DNA from: Paracoccus aminovorans
Lineage (GTDB): Bacteria; Pseudomonadota; Alphaproteobacteria; Rhodobacterales; Rhodobacteraceae
Length of the DNA stretch: 64,000 nt
Direction of reading: 5' to 3'
Assembly (NCBI RefSeq): GCF_900005615.1
Contig: NZ_LN832559.1
Location: 1,146,837 to 1,210,836 of the forward strand
Shown here: positions 43,909-50,932 of the stretch, one piece after another
Position numbering within the stretch: position 1 is the first letter of the stretch
How the letters are laid out: each line of letters starts with the position of its first letter
Position numbers and translations under genes: made by a program
The notes under the pieces: model-generated
What the model saw: only the letters and a program-made list of their open reading frames with translations
Database searches by the model: none
Told to the model about the DNA's origin: nothing

Positions 43909-44265
43909 ATGCGTATCGTCCCCTTCGCCCTCGCCGCCCTGCTGGCCGTGCCTGCCGTCGCGCAGGAGCATGCCGGCATGGATCATTCCGCCCATGGCGG
44001 CGACGCGGCGTCGACCGCCGCCTTTACGCAGGCGATGGACAAGATGCACCGGGACATGATGATCGACTATTCCGGCGACGCCGATGTCGATTTCATGCGC
44101 GGCATGATCCCGCATCACCAGGGCGCCATCGACATGGCCAGGGTGGTGCTGGCGCATGGCAAGGATCCCGAGGTGCGCAAGCTGGCCGAAGAGATCATCA
44201 AGGCCCAGGAGGCCGAGATCGCGATGATGCAGGACTGGCTCAAGGCGCATGGCGCGGCCGAATAG
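43909..44265 (+). CDS. Periplasmic DUF305 protein
   Basis: A 118-residue protein with a signal peptide (cleaved after VPAVA, about residue 18), a Met/His-rich mature start ([12 protein letters not shown]) and the DUF305 core [16 protein letters not shown] with the paired histidines. The fold is a ferritin-like four-helix bundle. DUF305 proteins are often found near copper or other metal genes, and Met/His content suggests metal binding. ATG 43909 follows AAAGGAGA. Confidence 0.85.
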   Translation: MRIVPFALAALLAVPAVAQEHAGMDHSAHGGDAASTAAFTQAMDKMHRDMMIDYSGDADVDFMRGMIPHHQGAIDMARVVLAHGKDPEVRKLAEEIIKAQEAEIAMMQDWLKAHGAAE

Positions 44266-44302
44266 GGCGGTCGCGGCTGCACCGGTGCCTGCGGGCGGGT
44301 AG

Positions 44303-44330
44303 CCCTCCCCGGGTATTTCGGAAACGGAAA
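44303..44330 (-). repeat. Short copy of the gene-end repeat
   Basis: On the minus strand it reads GTTTCCGTTTCCGAAATACCCGGGGAGG, matching the core TTTCCGTT...AAATACCCCGGGG of the repeat family. It lies 75 bases past the ribH stop and lacks the GGGGC-AGA-GCCCC hairpin. Confidence 0.6.
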
Positions 44331-44372
44331 CATGCGGCGCCCGGGCTGCGGTGCGATCCCGGGCGGCGGAAA

Positions 44373-44399
44373 GGCTGGGCGGCTGCACGCCGCCCAGCC
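44373..44399 (-). terminator. Terminator of ribH
   Basis: GGCTGGGCGGC-N5-GCCGCCCAGCC is an 11-bp perfect stem 5 bases past the ribH stop. On the minus strand it is followed by TTTCC. Confidence 0.65.
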
Positions 44400-44404
44400 G
44401 GGGC

Positions 44405-44839
44405 TCAGCCTTGGATCGCCGCCCGCGCCGCGACGATGCGGGTCGCGGCTTCGGCCGCCTCGCGTCCCTTCTGCACGAAATGCGCACGGAAGATGGCGTT
44501 GTGATGCTCGGTTTCCTGGTAGTGATGCGGCGTCAGCGACACCGACAGCACCGGAACGCCGCTGTCGAGCCCGGCGCGCATCAGCCCGTCGACCACGGCT
44601 TGCGCGACGAAATCGTGGCGATAGATGCCGCCATCGACCACCAAGGCGGCGGCGATCACCGCGGCGTAGCGGCCGGTCGTCGCCAGGTCGCGGGCCATCA
44701 GCGGCATCTCGAAAGCGCCGGGCACGTCGAAGACATCGACCTGGTCGCGCGGCAAGGTCTGGCAGAAACCTTCCAGCGCCTGGTCGACAATGTCGGCGTG
44801 CCAGTTCGCCTTGATGAAGGCATAGCGGGTGTGTGTCAT
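44405..44839 (-). CDS. ribH: 6,7-dimethyl-8-ribityllumazine synthase (RibH2 type)
   Basis: Makes the riboflavin precursor lumazine from ribityl-aminopyrimidinedione and dihydroxybutanone phosphate. The 144-residue product has VDVFDVPGAFEMPLMA and GGIYRHDFVAQAVVDGLM, which match the RibH2 branch known from Brucella rather than classic RibH1. ATG 44839 follows AAGGGAGAT. An FMN riboswitch lies directly upstream, and no other rib gene is adjacent, so it is a stand-alone, flavin-controlled gene. Confidence 0.92.
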   Translation of the reverse strand: MTHTRYAFIKANWHADIVDQALEGFCQTLPRDQVDVFDVPGAFEMPLMARDLATTGRYAAVIAAALVVDGGIYRHDFVAQAVVDGLMRAGLDSGVPVLSVSLTPHHYQETEHHNAIFRAHFVQKGREAAEAATRIVAARAAIQG

Positions 44840-44918
44840 CCGTGATCTCCCTTGCAAGTGACACGTCACCCAAGGCGATCACATGAGGGCCCGCCCCCCT
44901 TCGGGGCCGGCTCGCACG

Positions 44919-45050
44919 CTCTCTTCCATCCGGACTGTGACCGTCGGCCCAGGAATCGCACCTGGTCTGCTGACCCTTGCCGGGGCAAGGCGCTCGCGGG
45001 CTTGCATCGCTGCTTACCGCCGGTGGGGAATTCCGCCCCGCCCTGAGAAC
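44919..45050 (-). promoter_or_regulatory. FMN riboswitch (RFN element)
   Basis: On the minus strand the conserved RFN blocks appear in order: GTTCTCAGGGCGGGG, AATTCCCCACCGGCGGTAA, AAGCCCGCGAGCG, GGTCAGCAGACCAGGTG, GGGCCGACGGTCACAG and TCCGGATGGAAGAGAG. All six helices can form. It ends 80 bases before the ribH ATG. Downstream, GGCCCC-GAA-GGGG could be part of the expression platform, though no T-run follows; control by sequestering or premature termination cannot be decided. Confidence 0.93.
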
Positions 45051-45088
45051 CCGGCTTGAATGCCAGCCGTCGCGGCGGGATGCAAGTC

Positions 45089-46222
45089 TCAGAGCAGCCG
45101 CTCGGCCTCCTGGATCGCGAAACGATCGGTCATGCCTGCGACATAATCGAGGACGATTCGCGCGCGCTGCGTTTCGTCCGCCGCCGCCTCGGCCGCCTGG
45201 AACCAGTGCTCGGGCATTTTCGAGGGGTCGTTCAGGAACAACGGAAAGAGGCCGTTCAGCATCTCGGTCACGCGCCGGCGCTCGACCACCACGGTCGGGG
45301 CGCGATACATGCGCTGGAACAGGAACAGCTTGATCGCCTTGAGGTTCTGGTAAAGCGGCTTCGAGAAGCGGATGATCGGCCCCTCCATGGCGCGGATGTC
45401 GTCCACGCTTTGCGGCTGCAGGCTGGCGAGGCGGTTCTGGGCGACCGCGATCACGTCCTCGACCATCACGCCGAAGACGCGGCGCAGTGCCTCATGCCGG
45501 CGCCGCATCGGTTCCAGGCCGGGGTGCAGCGCATCCACCTGCGCGAAGGCCTCGCCCACCACGGGCAGTTCTGCCAGGTCGGCTTCGGTGAAGAGGCCGG
45601 CGCGCAAGCCGTCGTGCAGGTCGTGGTGGTTATAGGCGCAGTCGTCCGCCACGGCCGCCACCTGTGCCTCGGCGCTGGCGTTGGTGTGCAGTTCCAGGTC
45701 CCATTCCGCGTTCACCTCGGCCAGGGCATAGGGCAGGGGGCCGGTGACGGGACCGTTATGCTTGGCGATGCCCTCCAGGCTTTCCCAGGTCAGGTTCAGC
45801 CCGTCGAAATCCGCGTAGTGGCGTTCCAGCTTGGTCACGATGCGCAGCGCCTGGGCGTTGTGGTCGAAGCCGCCATAGGGCGTCATCAGCGCGGCCAGCG
45901 CATCCTCGCCGGTATGGCCGAAGGGCGGGTGGCCAAGGTCGTGGGCCAGGGCCACCGTCTCGGCCAGGTCGGTGTTCAGGCCCAGGGTGCCGGCGATGGT
46001 GCGGGCGACCTGCGCCACCTCGATCGTATGGGTCAGGCGGGTGCGGTAATAGTCGCCCTCGTGCTCGACGAAGACCTGGGTCTTGTGCTTCAGCCGGCGA
46101 AAGGCCGAGGAATGGATGATGCGGTCGCGGTCGCGCTGCCAGGGGCTGCGAAAGGTGGACATGCGCTCGGGCCAGCGGCGACCGCGGCTTGCTTCGGGCT
46201 GGCAGGCATAGGGTGCCGTCAT
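45089..46222 (-). CDS. dgt: dGTPase-like HD-domain triphosphohydrolase
   Basis: A 377-residue member of the dNTP triphosphohydrolase family, hydrolysing dGTP or other dNTPs to deoxynucleoside and triphosphate. The HD metal motif is present: RLTHTIEVAQVAR then AHDLGHPPFGHTGEDAL, with later conserved blocks DCAYNHHDLHDGLRAG. Short (type 2) form compared with E. coli Dgt. ATG 46222 follows AAGGAACGG. It ends 39 bases after the riboswitch region, transcribed the same way but upstream of it. Confidence 0.9.
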   Translation of the reverse strand: MTAPYACQPEASRGRRWPERMSTFRSPWQRDRDRIIHSSAFRRLKHKTQVFVEHEGDYYRTRLTHTIEVAQVARTIAGTLGLNTDLAETVALAHDLGHPPFGHTGEDALAALMTPYGGFDHNAQALRIVTKLERHYADFDGLNLTWESLEGIAKHNGPVTGPLPYALAEVNAEWDLELHTNASAEAQVAAVADDCAYNHHDLHDGLRAGLFTEADLAELPVVGEAFAQVDALHPGLEPMRRRHEALRRVFGVMVEDVIAVAQNRLASLQPQSVDDIRAMEGPIIRFSKPLYQNLKAIKLFLFQRMYRAPTVVVERRRVTEMLNGLFPLFLNDPSKMPEHWFQAAEAAADETQRARIVLDYVAGMTDRFAIQEAERLL

Positions 46223-46294
46223 CGCGTCCGTTCCTTGCAGGCGTTTGCGGCGAACCCTATATTCCATGCCTGACGACGGAAACGGGAACGCCCC

Positions 46295-46630
46295 ATGAAC
46301 GTGGAACTGAACCTGCCCCCCAGGGTGACCGAGCGCGCCTTCCAGCGCCTGGCCGAGATCAACGAGGGCGGCCCGGCGCGGCCGCTGCGGGTCGCGGTTG
46401 CGGGCGGCGGCTGCTCGGGCTTTCAATACGACATCCGGCTGGACGACGCGGCCGAGGACGATCTGCTCTTGCAAAGCGACGGCCAGACCGTGGTGGTCGA
46501 CCCGGTGTCGCTGCCCTTCCTCGCCGGCGCCACCATCGACTTCGCCGACGAGCTGATCGGGGCGCGCTTCACCATCGACAACCCGAACGCCAGCTCGTCC
46601 TGCGGCTGCGGCACGTCCTTCTCGATCTGA
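46295..46630 (+). CDS. erpA: A-type iron-sulfur carrier (ErpA/IscA family)
   Basis: A 111-residue HesB/IscA-fold protein that passes Fe-S clusters to apoproteins. The three conserved cysteines are present (GGGCSGF near residue 39, and CGCGTSFS at the C-terminus). ErpA, IscA and SufA are hard to tell apart; the VAVAGGGCSGFQYDI and DFADELIGARFTIDNPNASSS context fits ErpA. Divergent from dgt, and followed 38 bases on by xth. Confidence 0.88.
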   Translation: MNVELNLPPRVTERAFQRLAEINEGGPARPLRVAVAGGGCSGFQYDIRLDDAAEDDLLLQSDGQTVVVDPVSLPFLAGATIDFADELIGARFTIDNPNASSSCGCGTSFSI

Positions 46631-46668
46631 TCTGGCGCGAGCCGGCGCGGGCGGCTAGTCTCGCGCGC

Positions 46669-47454
46669 ATGAAAATCGCGACATTCAACATCAACGGCGT
46701 CCGCGCCCGGATCGAGACCCTGACCGGCTGGCTTTCCGAGGCTGAGCCCGACGTCGTGGTCCTGCAAGAGATCAAGTGCCAGGACGAGGGCTTCCCGCGC
46801 GAGCCCATCGCCGACCTCGGCTACAATATCGAGACGCATGGGCAAAAGGGCTTCAACGGCGTCGCCATCCTGTCGAAGCTGCCGCTCGAGGACGTGACCC
46901 GCGGCCTGCCGGGCGATGACACCGACGAACAGGCGCGCTATATCGAGGCGACGGTGGTCGGCCATCGGGCGTTGCGGGTGGCGGGGCTCTACCTGCCCAA
47001 CGGCAATCCGCAGCCGGGACCGAAATTCGACTACAAGCTGGCTTGGATGCAGCGCCTGCACGACCACGCGCGCCAATTGCTCGCGACCGAAATGCCGGTG
47101 CTGATGATGGGCGACTACAACGTGATCCCCGAGGCCCGCGATGCCGCCAGACCGGAAAAATGGCTGGACGACGCGCTCTTCCGGCCCGAAAGCCGCGCCG
47201 CCTTCCGCCGCATCCTGCACCAGGGCTGGATCGAGGCGGTGCGGCTGCGCGACGCGGACGGCAGTCGCGGTCCCTTCACCTTCTGGGACTACCAAGCCGG
47301 CGCCTGGCAAAGGGACGACGGCATCCGCATCGATCACGTGCTGCTGTCGCCGCAGGCGGCCGACCTGCTGATCGATCTGGGCATCGACCGCGACGAACGC
47401 GCCAAGGACAAGCCCAGCGACCATGTCCCGGTCTGGGTCGACCTGGACGCCTGA
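46669..47454 (+). CDS. xth: Exodeoxyribonuclease III
   Basis: AP endonuclease/3'-exonuclease of base-excision repair, 261 residues. Catalytic motifs are complete: NINGVRAR near residue 7, LQEIKCQDEGFP with the metal Glu, LYLPNGNPQPG, GDYNVIPEARD with Asp/Asn and the C-terminal SDHVPVWVDL with the Asp-His pair. Confidence 0.95.
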   Translation: MKIATFNINGVRARIETLTGWLSEAEPDVVVLQEIKCQDEGFPREPIADLGYNIETHGQKGFNGVAILSKLPLEDVTRGLPGDDTDEQARYIEATVVGHRALRVAGLYLPNGNPQPGPKFDYKLAWMQRLHDHARQLLATEMPVLMMGDYNVIPEARDAARPEKWLDDALFRPESRAAFRRILHQGWIEAVRLRDADGSRGPFTFWDYQAGAWQRDDGIRIDHVLLSPQAADLLIDLGIDRDERAKDKPSDHVPVWVDLDA

Positions 47455-47456
47455 CC

Positions 47457-47503
47457 GGCTTTTTCCGTTGCGGAAATACCCCGGGGGACGCCCCTTCGGT
47501 CCC
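47457..47503 (+). repeat. Gene-end repeat copy after xth
   Basis: CTTTTTCCGTTGCGG-AAATACCCCGGGGGA, then GCCCCTTCGG. It begins 3 bases after the xth stop in the same orientation. Same core as the copies at 26801, 50619 and 55721. Confidence 0.7.
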
Positions 47504-47517
47504 ATCTGACAGGTGAC

Positions 47518-47604
47518 AAAAGGTTTGAGCCTTTCGGCGCGAAAGTCGCCATTTTCGTGGGATCGCGAAAATTCTTATAAGAAAATCAATTGGTTAGGGT
47601 GGAT
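47518..47604. repeat. AT-rich island A, related to the island at 55771
   Basis: AAAAGGTTTGAG, then ATTTTCG/CGAAAAT arms (47551-47557, 47566-47572), a perfect TTCTTATAAGAA palindrome (47572-47583) and AAAATCAATTGGTT. The same succession (AAAGGTTTGA, TCGAAATT, ATATA, AAAATCAAATTG) occurs at 55771-55825. Strongly AT-rich against the surrounding DNA. Confidence 0.6.
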
Positions 47605-47628
47605 GTCGTGCGCAGTTTTGCGCACGAC
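47605..47628. terminator. 10-bp perfect hairpin
   Basis: GTCGTGCGCA-GTTT-TGCGCACGAC lies 12 bases past the stop of a minus-strand gene stub, consistent with its old transcription end. No T-run. Confidence 0.45.
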
Positions 47629-47639
47629 GCACGATTCGT

Positions 47640-47717
47640 TCAGACCTGCCTATTGTCTCTATCCAGCAGCGTGGTGAGATTGTCGAAAAGCGCGCGCCGC
47701 TCCTCTCCTGCTGGGTT
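47640..47717 (-). pseudogene. 3' stub of an unknown gene cut by the IS element
   Basis: The minus strand reads AGEERRALFDNLTTLLDRDNRQV and stops at 47640. The composition is protein-like and charged, and the frame is broken at the left end of the IS3-family element. Only about 25 codons remain, so the family cannot be named. Confidence 0.4.
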
Positions 47718-47774
47718 TGAGCTACTCCCTGATCATTGGACAGATTTCCGGACCGTCTAAGCTACTGCCTTCGC

Positions 47775-48611
47775 CTACTGGTCGGTTTCGATCTGGTTGA
47801 AGTAGTCCACGGCGGGCGGCTGTCCGCCATGGGCGGCGTGGGGCCGCTGGTGGTTGTAGAAGGTGATCCAGCGACCGATTGCAGTCTTGGCCTGCGAGCC
47901 GGTCTCCCAGGCGTGCAGGTAAACGCATTCATACTTCAGGGATCGCCACAGACGCTCGATGAAGACGTTGTCGATGCAGCGCCCTTTGCCGTCCATCGAG
48001 ATCCGGGTGCCGACCCGCTTCAGGCGATCCGTCCAGGCGAAGGATGTGAACTGGCTGCCCTGATCCGTGTTCATGATCCCGGGCGCGCCGAAGCGATGGA
48101 TGGCCTCGTTCAGCGCCTCGAGGCAGAAGTCGGCCTCCAGCGTGTTCGATATCCGCCACGCCAGCACCTTGCGGGTGAACCAGTCCATGATGGCGACGAG
48201 ATACAGGAAGCCGCGCCGCATCGGCAGGTAGGTAATGTCGGCGCACCAGACCTGACCGGGGCGGTCCACGCGCAGCCCGCCCAGCAGGTAGGAATAGGTC
48301 TTGTGGCCCTTTCTCGGCTTGCTGGTGTTGGGTTTCTGGTAGATCGGCATCAAGCGCATGAGCCGCATCAGCCGCCGGATTCGCTTCTGGTTCACACCGT
48401 GACCCTCGTTCTGCAGATGCCAGGTCATCTGCCGGACGCCATAGAAGGGTGTATCCAGGAACTGCCGGTCGATCAGCTGCATCAGAGCCAGGTTCACTTC
48501 CGTCTCACCTAATGGCTCGTGGTAGAACGACGAGCGCGAGATCGACAGCAAGCGGCACTGCACGCCGATCGACAGCGCAGGATGGTCCCGCTCGATCATC
48601 CCGCGCCTCAT
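47775..48611 (-). CDS. IS3-family transposase OrfB (DDE integrase)
   Basis: A 278-residue catalytic part of the IS3 transposase. The DDE residues are in WCADITYLPM, NTDQGSQFTS and DNVFIERLWRSLKYE (the Glu), with an HTH_21-type region before them (YGVRQMTWHLQNEGHGVNQKRIRRLMR). ATG 48611 overlaps the OrfA stop (ATGA). The frame is open further upstream, so the active transposase is more likely the OrfA-OrfB fusion made by -1 frameshift at TTTTTTG (48641-48647). Confidence 0.92.
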   Translation of the reverse strand: MRRGMIERDHPALSIGVQCRLLSISRSSFYHEPLGETEVNLALMQLIDRQFLDTPFYGVRQMTWHLQNEGHGVNQKRIRRLMRLMRLMPIYQKPNTSKPRKGHKTYSYLLGGLRVDRPGQVWCADITYLPMRRGFLYLVAIMDWFTRKVLAWRISNTLEADFCLEALNEAIHRFGAPGIMNTDQGSQFTSFAWTDRLKRVGTRISMDGKGRCIDNVFIERLWRSLKYECVYLHAWETGSQAKTAIGRWITFYNHQRPHAAHGGQPPAVDYFNQIETDQ

Positions 48612-48901
48612 TTTCCGGTCCACGGCTTGAGCTTTCGTGACAAAAAATCGTTGACGACAGCCAGTTCTCCGATCTTGGCATGCAGCGATCGGACCGTCTC
48701 CTCGTCCACCTCCACCGGCTTCCGACTGCCCCGCTCGAAGATATCCGCAGCGCCTTCCAACAGCGCTTTCTTCCATTGATGGATCATCGTCGGATGCACG
48801 CCGTATTCGGCCGCCAGCTCCGATACCGTGCGCTCGCCCTTCACGGCTTCCAATGCCACCCGCGCCTTGAAGCCCGCGTCATGGTTCCTGTGCTTCCTCA
48901 T
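48608..48901 (-). CDS. IS3-family OrfA (helix-turn-helix protein)
   Basis: A 97-residue DNA-binding protein with the HTH_8/IS3 OrfA pattern FKARVALEAVKGERTVSELAAEYGVHPTMIHQWKKALLEGA and a C-terminal leucine-zipper-like helix. Near its end, GAT-TTT-TTG provides the slip site for -1 frameshifting into OrfB, which would append VTKAQAVDRK to the fusion. Confidence 0.9.
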   Translation of the reverse strand: MRKHRNHDAGFKARVALEAVKGERTVSELAAEYGVHPTMIHQWKKALLEGAADIFERGSRKPVEVDEETVRSLHAKIGELAVVNDFLSRKLKPWTGK

Positions 48902-48982
48902 GTTCTGATCCCCTCGTCCTTGGAGACCAGCAGACGTCAGATCGTAGCTTCCGTCACTGGCCGATTTCCGGGGAGTAGTTCA

Positions 48983-49133
48983 ACTTACCGATCACGCGGC
49001 GTATCTGTCGGCGAATGAGGCCCGGATCCGCGCCATGGAGACGACGACGGCGCGGCAGGACGAGCGGCCGATCCTGATCCTCGACGGCCTGCGCACGATC
49101 GACGCGAGGCTCGATATCGGGCATCATCCCTGA
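48983..49133 (+). pseudogene. 3' stub of an unknown gene right of the IS element
   Basis: A plus-strand frame entering from the IS border reads DHAAYLSANEARIRAME, then RPILILDGLRTIDARLDIG, and stops at 49133. The 48 codons look like a genuine C-terminus (good third-position GC, regular helices) but the 5' part is missing. Family not recognised. Confidence 0.45.
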
Positions 49134-49528
49134 TGCCGAGGTAACTTGGCCGGAAGGAAACTCGGAAACACGACACACAACCCTTCCGGCCATGCGTGCT
49201 ATTTGCACCCGCTTGACGTGCGCGGCAACTTGTCTCTTTCGACAGGCCGGTGGAGGTGCCCCCAGCGCCGTGATGCGCTTGGGGCGCTGGGGGCTGTGGC
49301 GATAGACGCCACACAAAGGCCAACAGGAAATCGAACGGTGCGTTCCGGGTCTTGCCATAAAGCAAGCGTCCAGATCGAGGCATGGCGGCATTCGGCGTCC
49401 ACCCCAATCGGCCCCCGCTGTCCTGTGTGCGCACCGGTAGAAGGCCGAAGGCCGCAGGCTCTGCAGAGGAGCGGCAATCTCAGCATAGCATGTCAGCCCG
49501 CTTCGGCGGGTTATTTCATGAGGTAATC
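49134..49528 (+). other. Hairpin-rich stretch without a convincing gene
   Basis: Contains, in order, TGGCCGGAAGG/CCTTCCGGCCA (49147-49157 and 49182-49192), GCCCCCAGCGCC/GGCGCTGGGGGC (49258-49269 and 49283-49294), TGTGGCG/CGCCACA (49295-49301 and 49307-49313) and a terminator at 49495-49512. Open frames on both strands lack start signals and motifs. It may encode a structured RNA or be a decayed mobile-element end. Confidence 0.4.
49495..49518 (+). terminator. Rho-independent terminator
   Basis: AGCCCGC-TTCG-GCGGGTT followed by ATTT: a 7-bp stem (one G-U) with a stable TTCG tetraloop and a short T-run. It would end transcription coming from the hairpin-rich stretch. Confidence 0.65.
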
Positions 49529-49900
49529 ATGCCCACGGCACGAAACGACATCATTCGCATCACGGCCGGCGACCTGATCGAAGGGTTTGCCGGACACGAC
49601 GAGTGCGACTGGACAGGCGGAGCGGCAACCATCATCGGCGGCGCCGACACCTTCGACGCCAACCCTATACACCCGGTAATCCCGGCGGGGACCGGCTATT
49701 CATCGAGGGGCCCGGCGCCTTTGTGCGTCTCGACGCCTGGGATACTGGCATTGCACAGCTCGGATCTGATGGCTGATCTTCACGGGCGTGGAGCGCATCC
49801 ACGGCGCGGAACGGGCCGGCCTCGGACTGGACGACCAGGAGCGTGAGCCTGTTCACCGGCGACGGCAACGACGACATCGTCGGCTCGCCGCAGAAGCCGG
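49529..49900 (+). pseudogene. Broken RTX / haemolysin-type calcium-binding protein gene
   Basis: Starts at ATG 49529 (GAGGT upstream) with RITAGDLIEGFAGHDECDWTGGA and IIGGADTFDANP, then continues only in other frames: FIEGPGAFVRLDAWDTGIAQLGSDG, then FTGVERIHGAERAGLGLDDQER, then LFTGDGNDDIVGSP. These are typical of secreted RTX-type proteins with Gly-Asp calcium repeats. At least three frameshifts interrupt it. From 49901 to 50167 there is nothing clear except a fragment reading RIAVLDRFTALSIPG. Confidence 0.55.
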
Positions 49901-50167
49901 GCCGAGGGCGGGATGAACTGCATGAACTGCTCGGCCAGAAGCGCATGGCCCGAGACCTCGATTGCCAGGCCGCCGCGCGCTCCAAACCCGTATCGCGGTC
50001 CTGGACCGGTTCACGGCCCTCAGCATCCCCGGCACGCAACCCACCGGCTGATCTCGGCAAAGGAAAGGGAAGGCTCGGCCTGGAAGCGTGCCGTGAAACA
50101 GGGCCGCTCACCGCTTCCCTTGCCGGCGCTTCTCGCCTAATTTCGCCGCCAAAGGAAAGGCAACCGC

Positions 50168-50617
50168 ATGAGCAGCTACGAATACACCGTCATTCCCGCC
50201 CCGGCGCGCGGCGAAAAGGCGAAGGGCGCCAAGACCGGGATCGACCGCTTTGCCGCAACGCTGGCCGATGTGCTGAACGACATGGCCCGCGACGGCTGGG
50301 ACTATGTCCGCGCCGAGACCCTGCCGGCCGAGGAACGCTCGGGCCTGACCAGCCGCAGCACCGTCTATCACAACCTGCTGATCTTCCGCCGTTCCCTGGC
50401 CGCCGAGCCGGCCCCCAGGCTGGAAGCGGCCGCGCCCGTGTCGCAGCCCGAACCCGCACCGGCAGAGCCCGAACCCGCGCCGGTCCGTGCCCCCTTCAGC
50501 CAGCCGATGCGCGCCATGCCCAAGCAGCCGCCGCAGGCCCGCGTGCCGGAACCGCCGTTGACCGCGCCGCAGCCCGCAGCCCCCGTCGGCCCGCGCCTCG
50601 GCCCCGCCAGCCGCTGA
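50168..50617 (+). CDS. DUF4177-like protein with a Pro/Ala/Glu-rich tail
   Basis: A 149-residue cytoplasmic protein. Residues 1-75 look like a DUF4177 domain (YEYTVIPAPARGEK, LADVLNDMARDGWDYVRAETLP, YHNLLIFRR); residues 80-149 are a low-complexity Pro/Ala/Glu tail (EPAPAEPEPAPVRAPF). ATG 50168 follows AAAGGAAAGG. Function unknown; similar small proteins are common in Rhodobacteraceae. Confidence 0.78.
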   Translation: MSSYEYTVIPAPARGEKAKGAKTGIDRFAATLADVLNDMARDGWDYVRAETLPAEERSGLTSRSTVYHNLLIFRRSLAAEPAPRLEAAAPVSQPEPAPAEPEPAPVRAPFSQPMRAMPKQPPQARVPEPPLTAPQPAAPVGPRLGPASR

Positions 50618-50618
50618 T

Positions 50619-50677
50619 CTTACCGTTGCCCAAATACCCCGGGGTGAGCCCCGCAGGGGCGAGGGGCGGAGCCCCTA
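50619..50677 (+). repeat. Gene-end repeat copy with GGGGC-GGA-GCCCC hairpin
   Basis: TTACCGTTGCCC-AAATACCCCGGGG, then AGCCCCGCAGGGGC and GGGGCGGAGCCCC, directly after the stop at 50617 and running into the convergent slyX stop. One of the most complete copies of the family. Confidence 0.7.
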
Positions 50678-50884
50678 CCAGTGCGGTGGCCGCTGGTCCG
50701 CCAGCGGGATGGTGCCGCCCTCGGCCTCGCGCTCGGCCTCGCGTTCCAGCAGCAGGCCCACCCGCCGCGACAGCCGTGCGATCTCGCGCTCCTGCCGCGC
50801 CACGACCTCGGACAGATCCTCGACCACGCGGGTCAGATGCGCCACGGCCTCTTCCAGCCGCAAGCTTTGCTCGTCCTTGTCCAT
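50675..50884 (-). CDS. slyX: SlyX-family protein
   Basis: A 69-residue coiled-coil protein (LRLEEAVAHLTRVVEDLSEVVARQ...IARLSRRVGLLLE) ending in PPHW, the hallmark C-terminus of SlyX. Biochemical role unknown. ATG 50884 follows GGAGG. It is divergent from hisS, 48 bases apart. Confidence 0.88.
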   Translation of the reverse strand: MDKDEQSLRLEEAVAHLTRVVEDLSEVVARQEREIARLSRRVGLLLEREAEREAEGGTIPLADQRPPHW

Positions 50885-50932
50885 CCAGCCTCCATCCGTT
50901 AGACCGCCGCCTGGAAAAGCCCGAGGCAAACC

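Larger units (their letters stand above)
47718..48982 (-). mobile_element. Intact-looking IS3-family insertion sequence
   Basis: About 1265 bp with two overlapping minus-strand frames (OrfA and OrfB) and matching ends: TGAGCTACTCCC at the left, and TGAACTACTCCC read inward from the right (48982 back to 48971). The IS3-type terminal TG is present. No short direct repeat is seen in the bases just outside (GGTT and ACTT), and both flanks are gene stubs pointing outward, so the copy probably arrived with, or was followed by, a deletion. Confidence 0.85.

Noticed and set aside
47572..47583. TTCTTATAAGAA as a promoter -10 or regulator site
   Set aside because: No downstream gene starts near it except IS debris; treated as part of the AT-rich island instead.
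49135..49313. Integron attC site or group II intron domain in the hairpin-rich stretch
   Set aside because: No RYYYAAC/GTTRRRY core sites and no intron-type domain V motif are present; no integrase or maturase is nearby.
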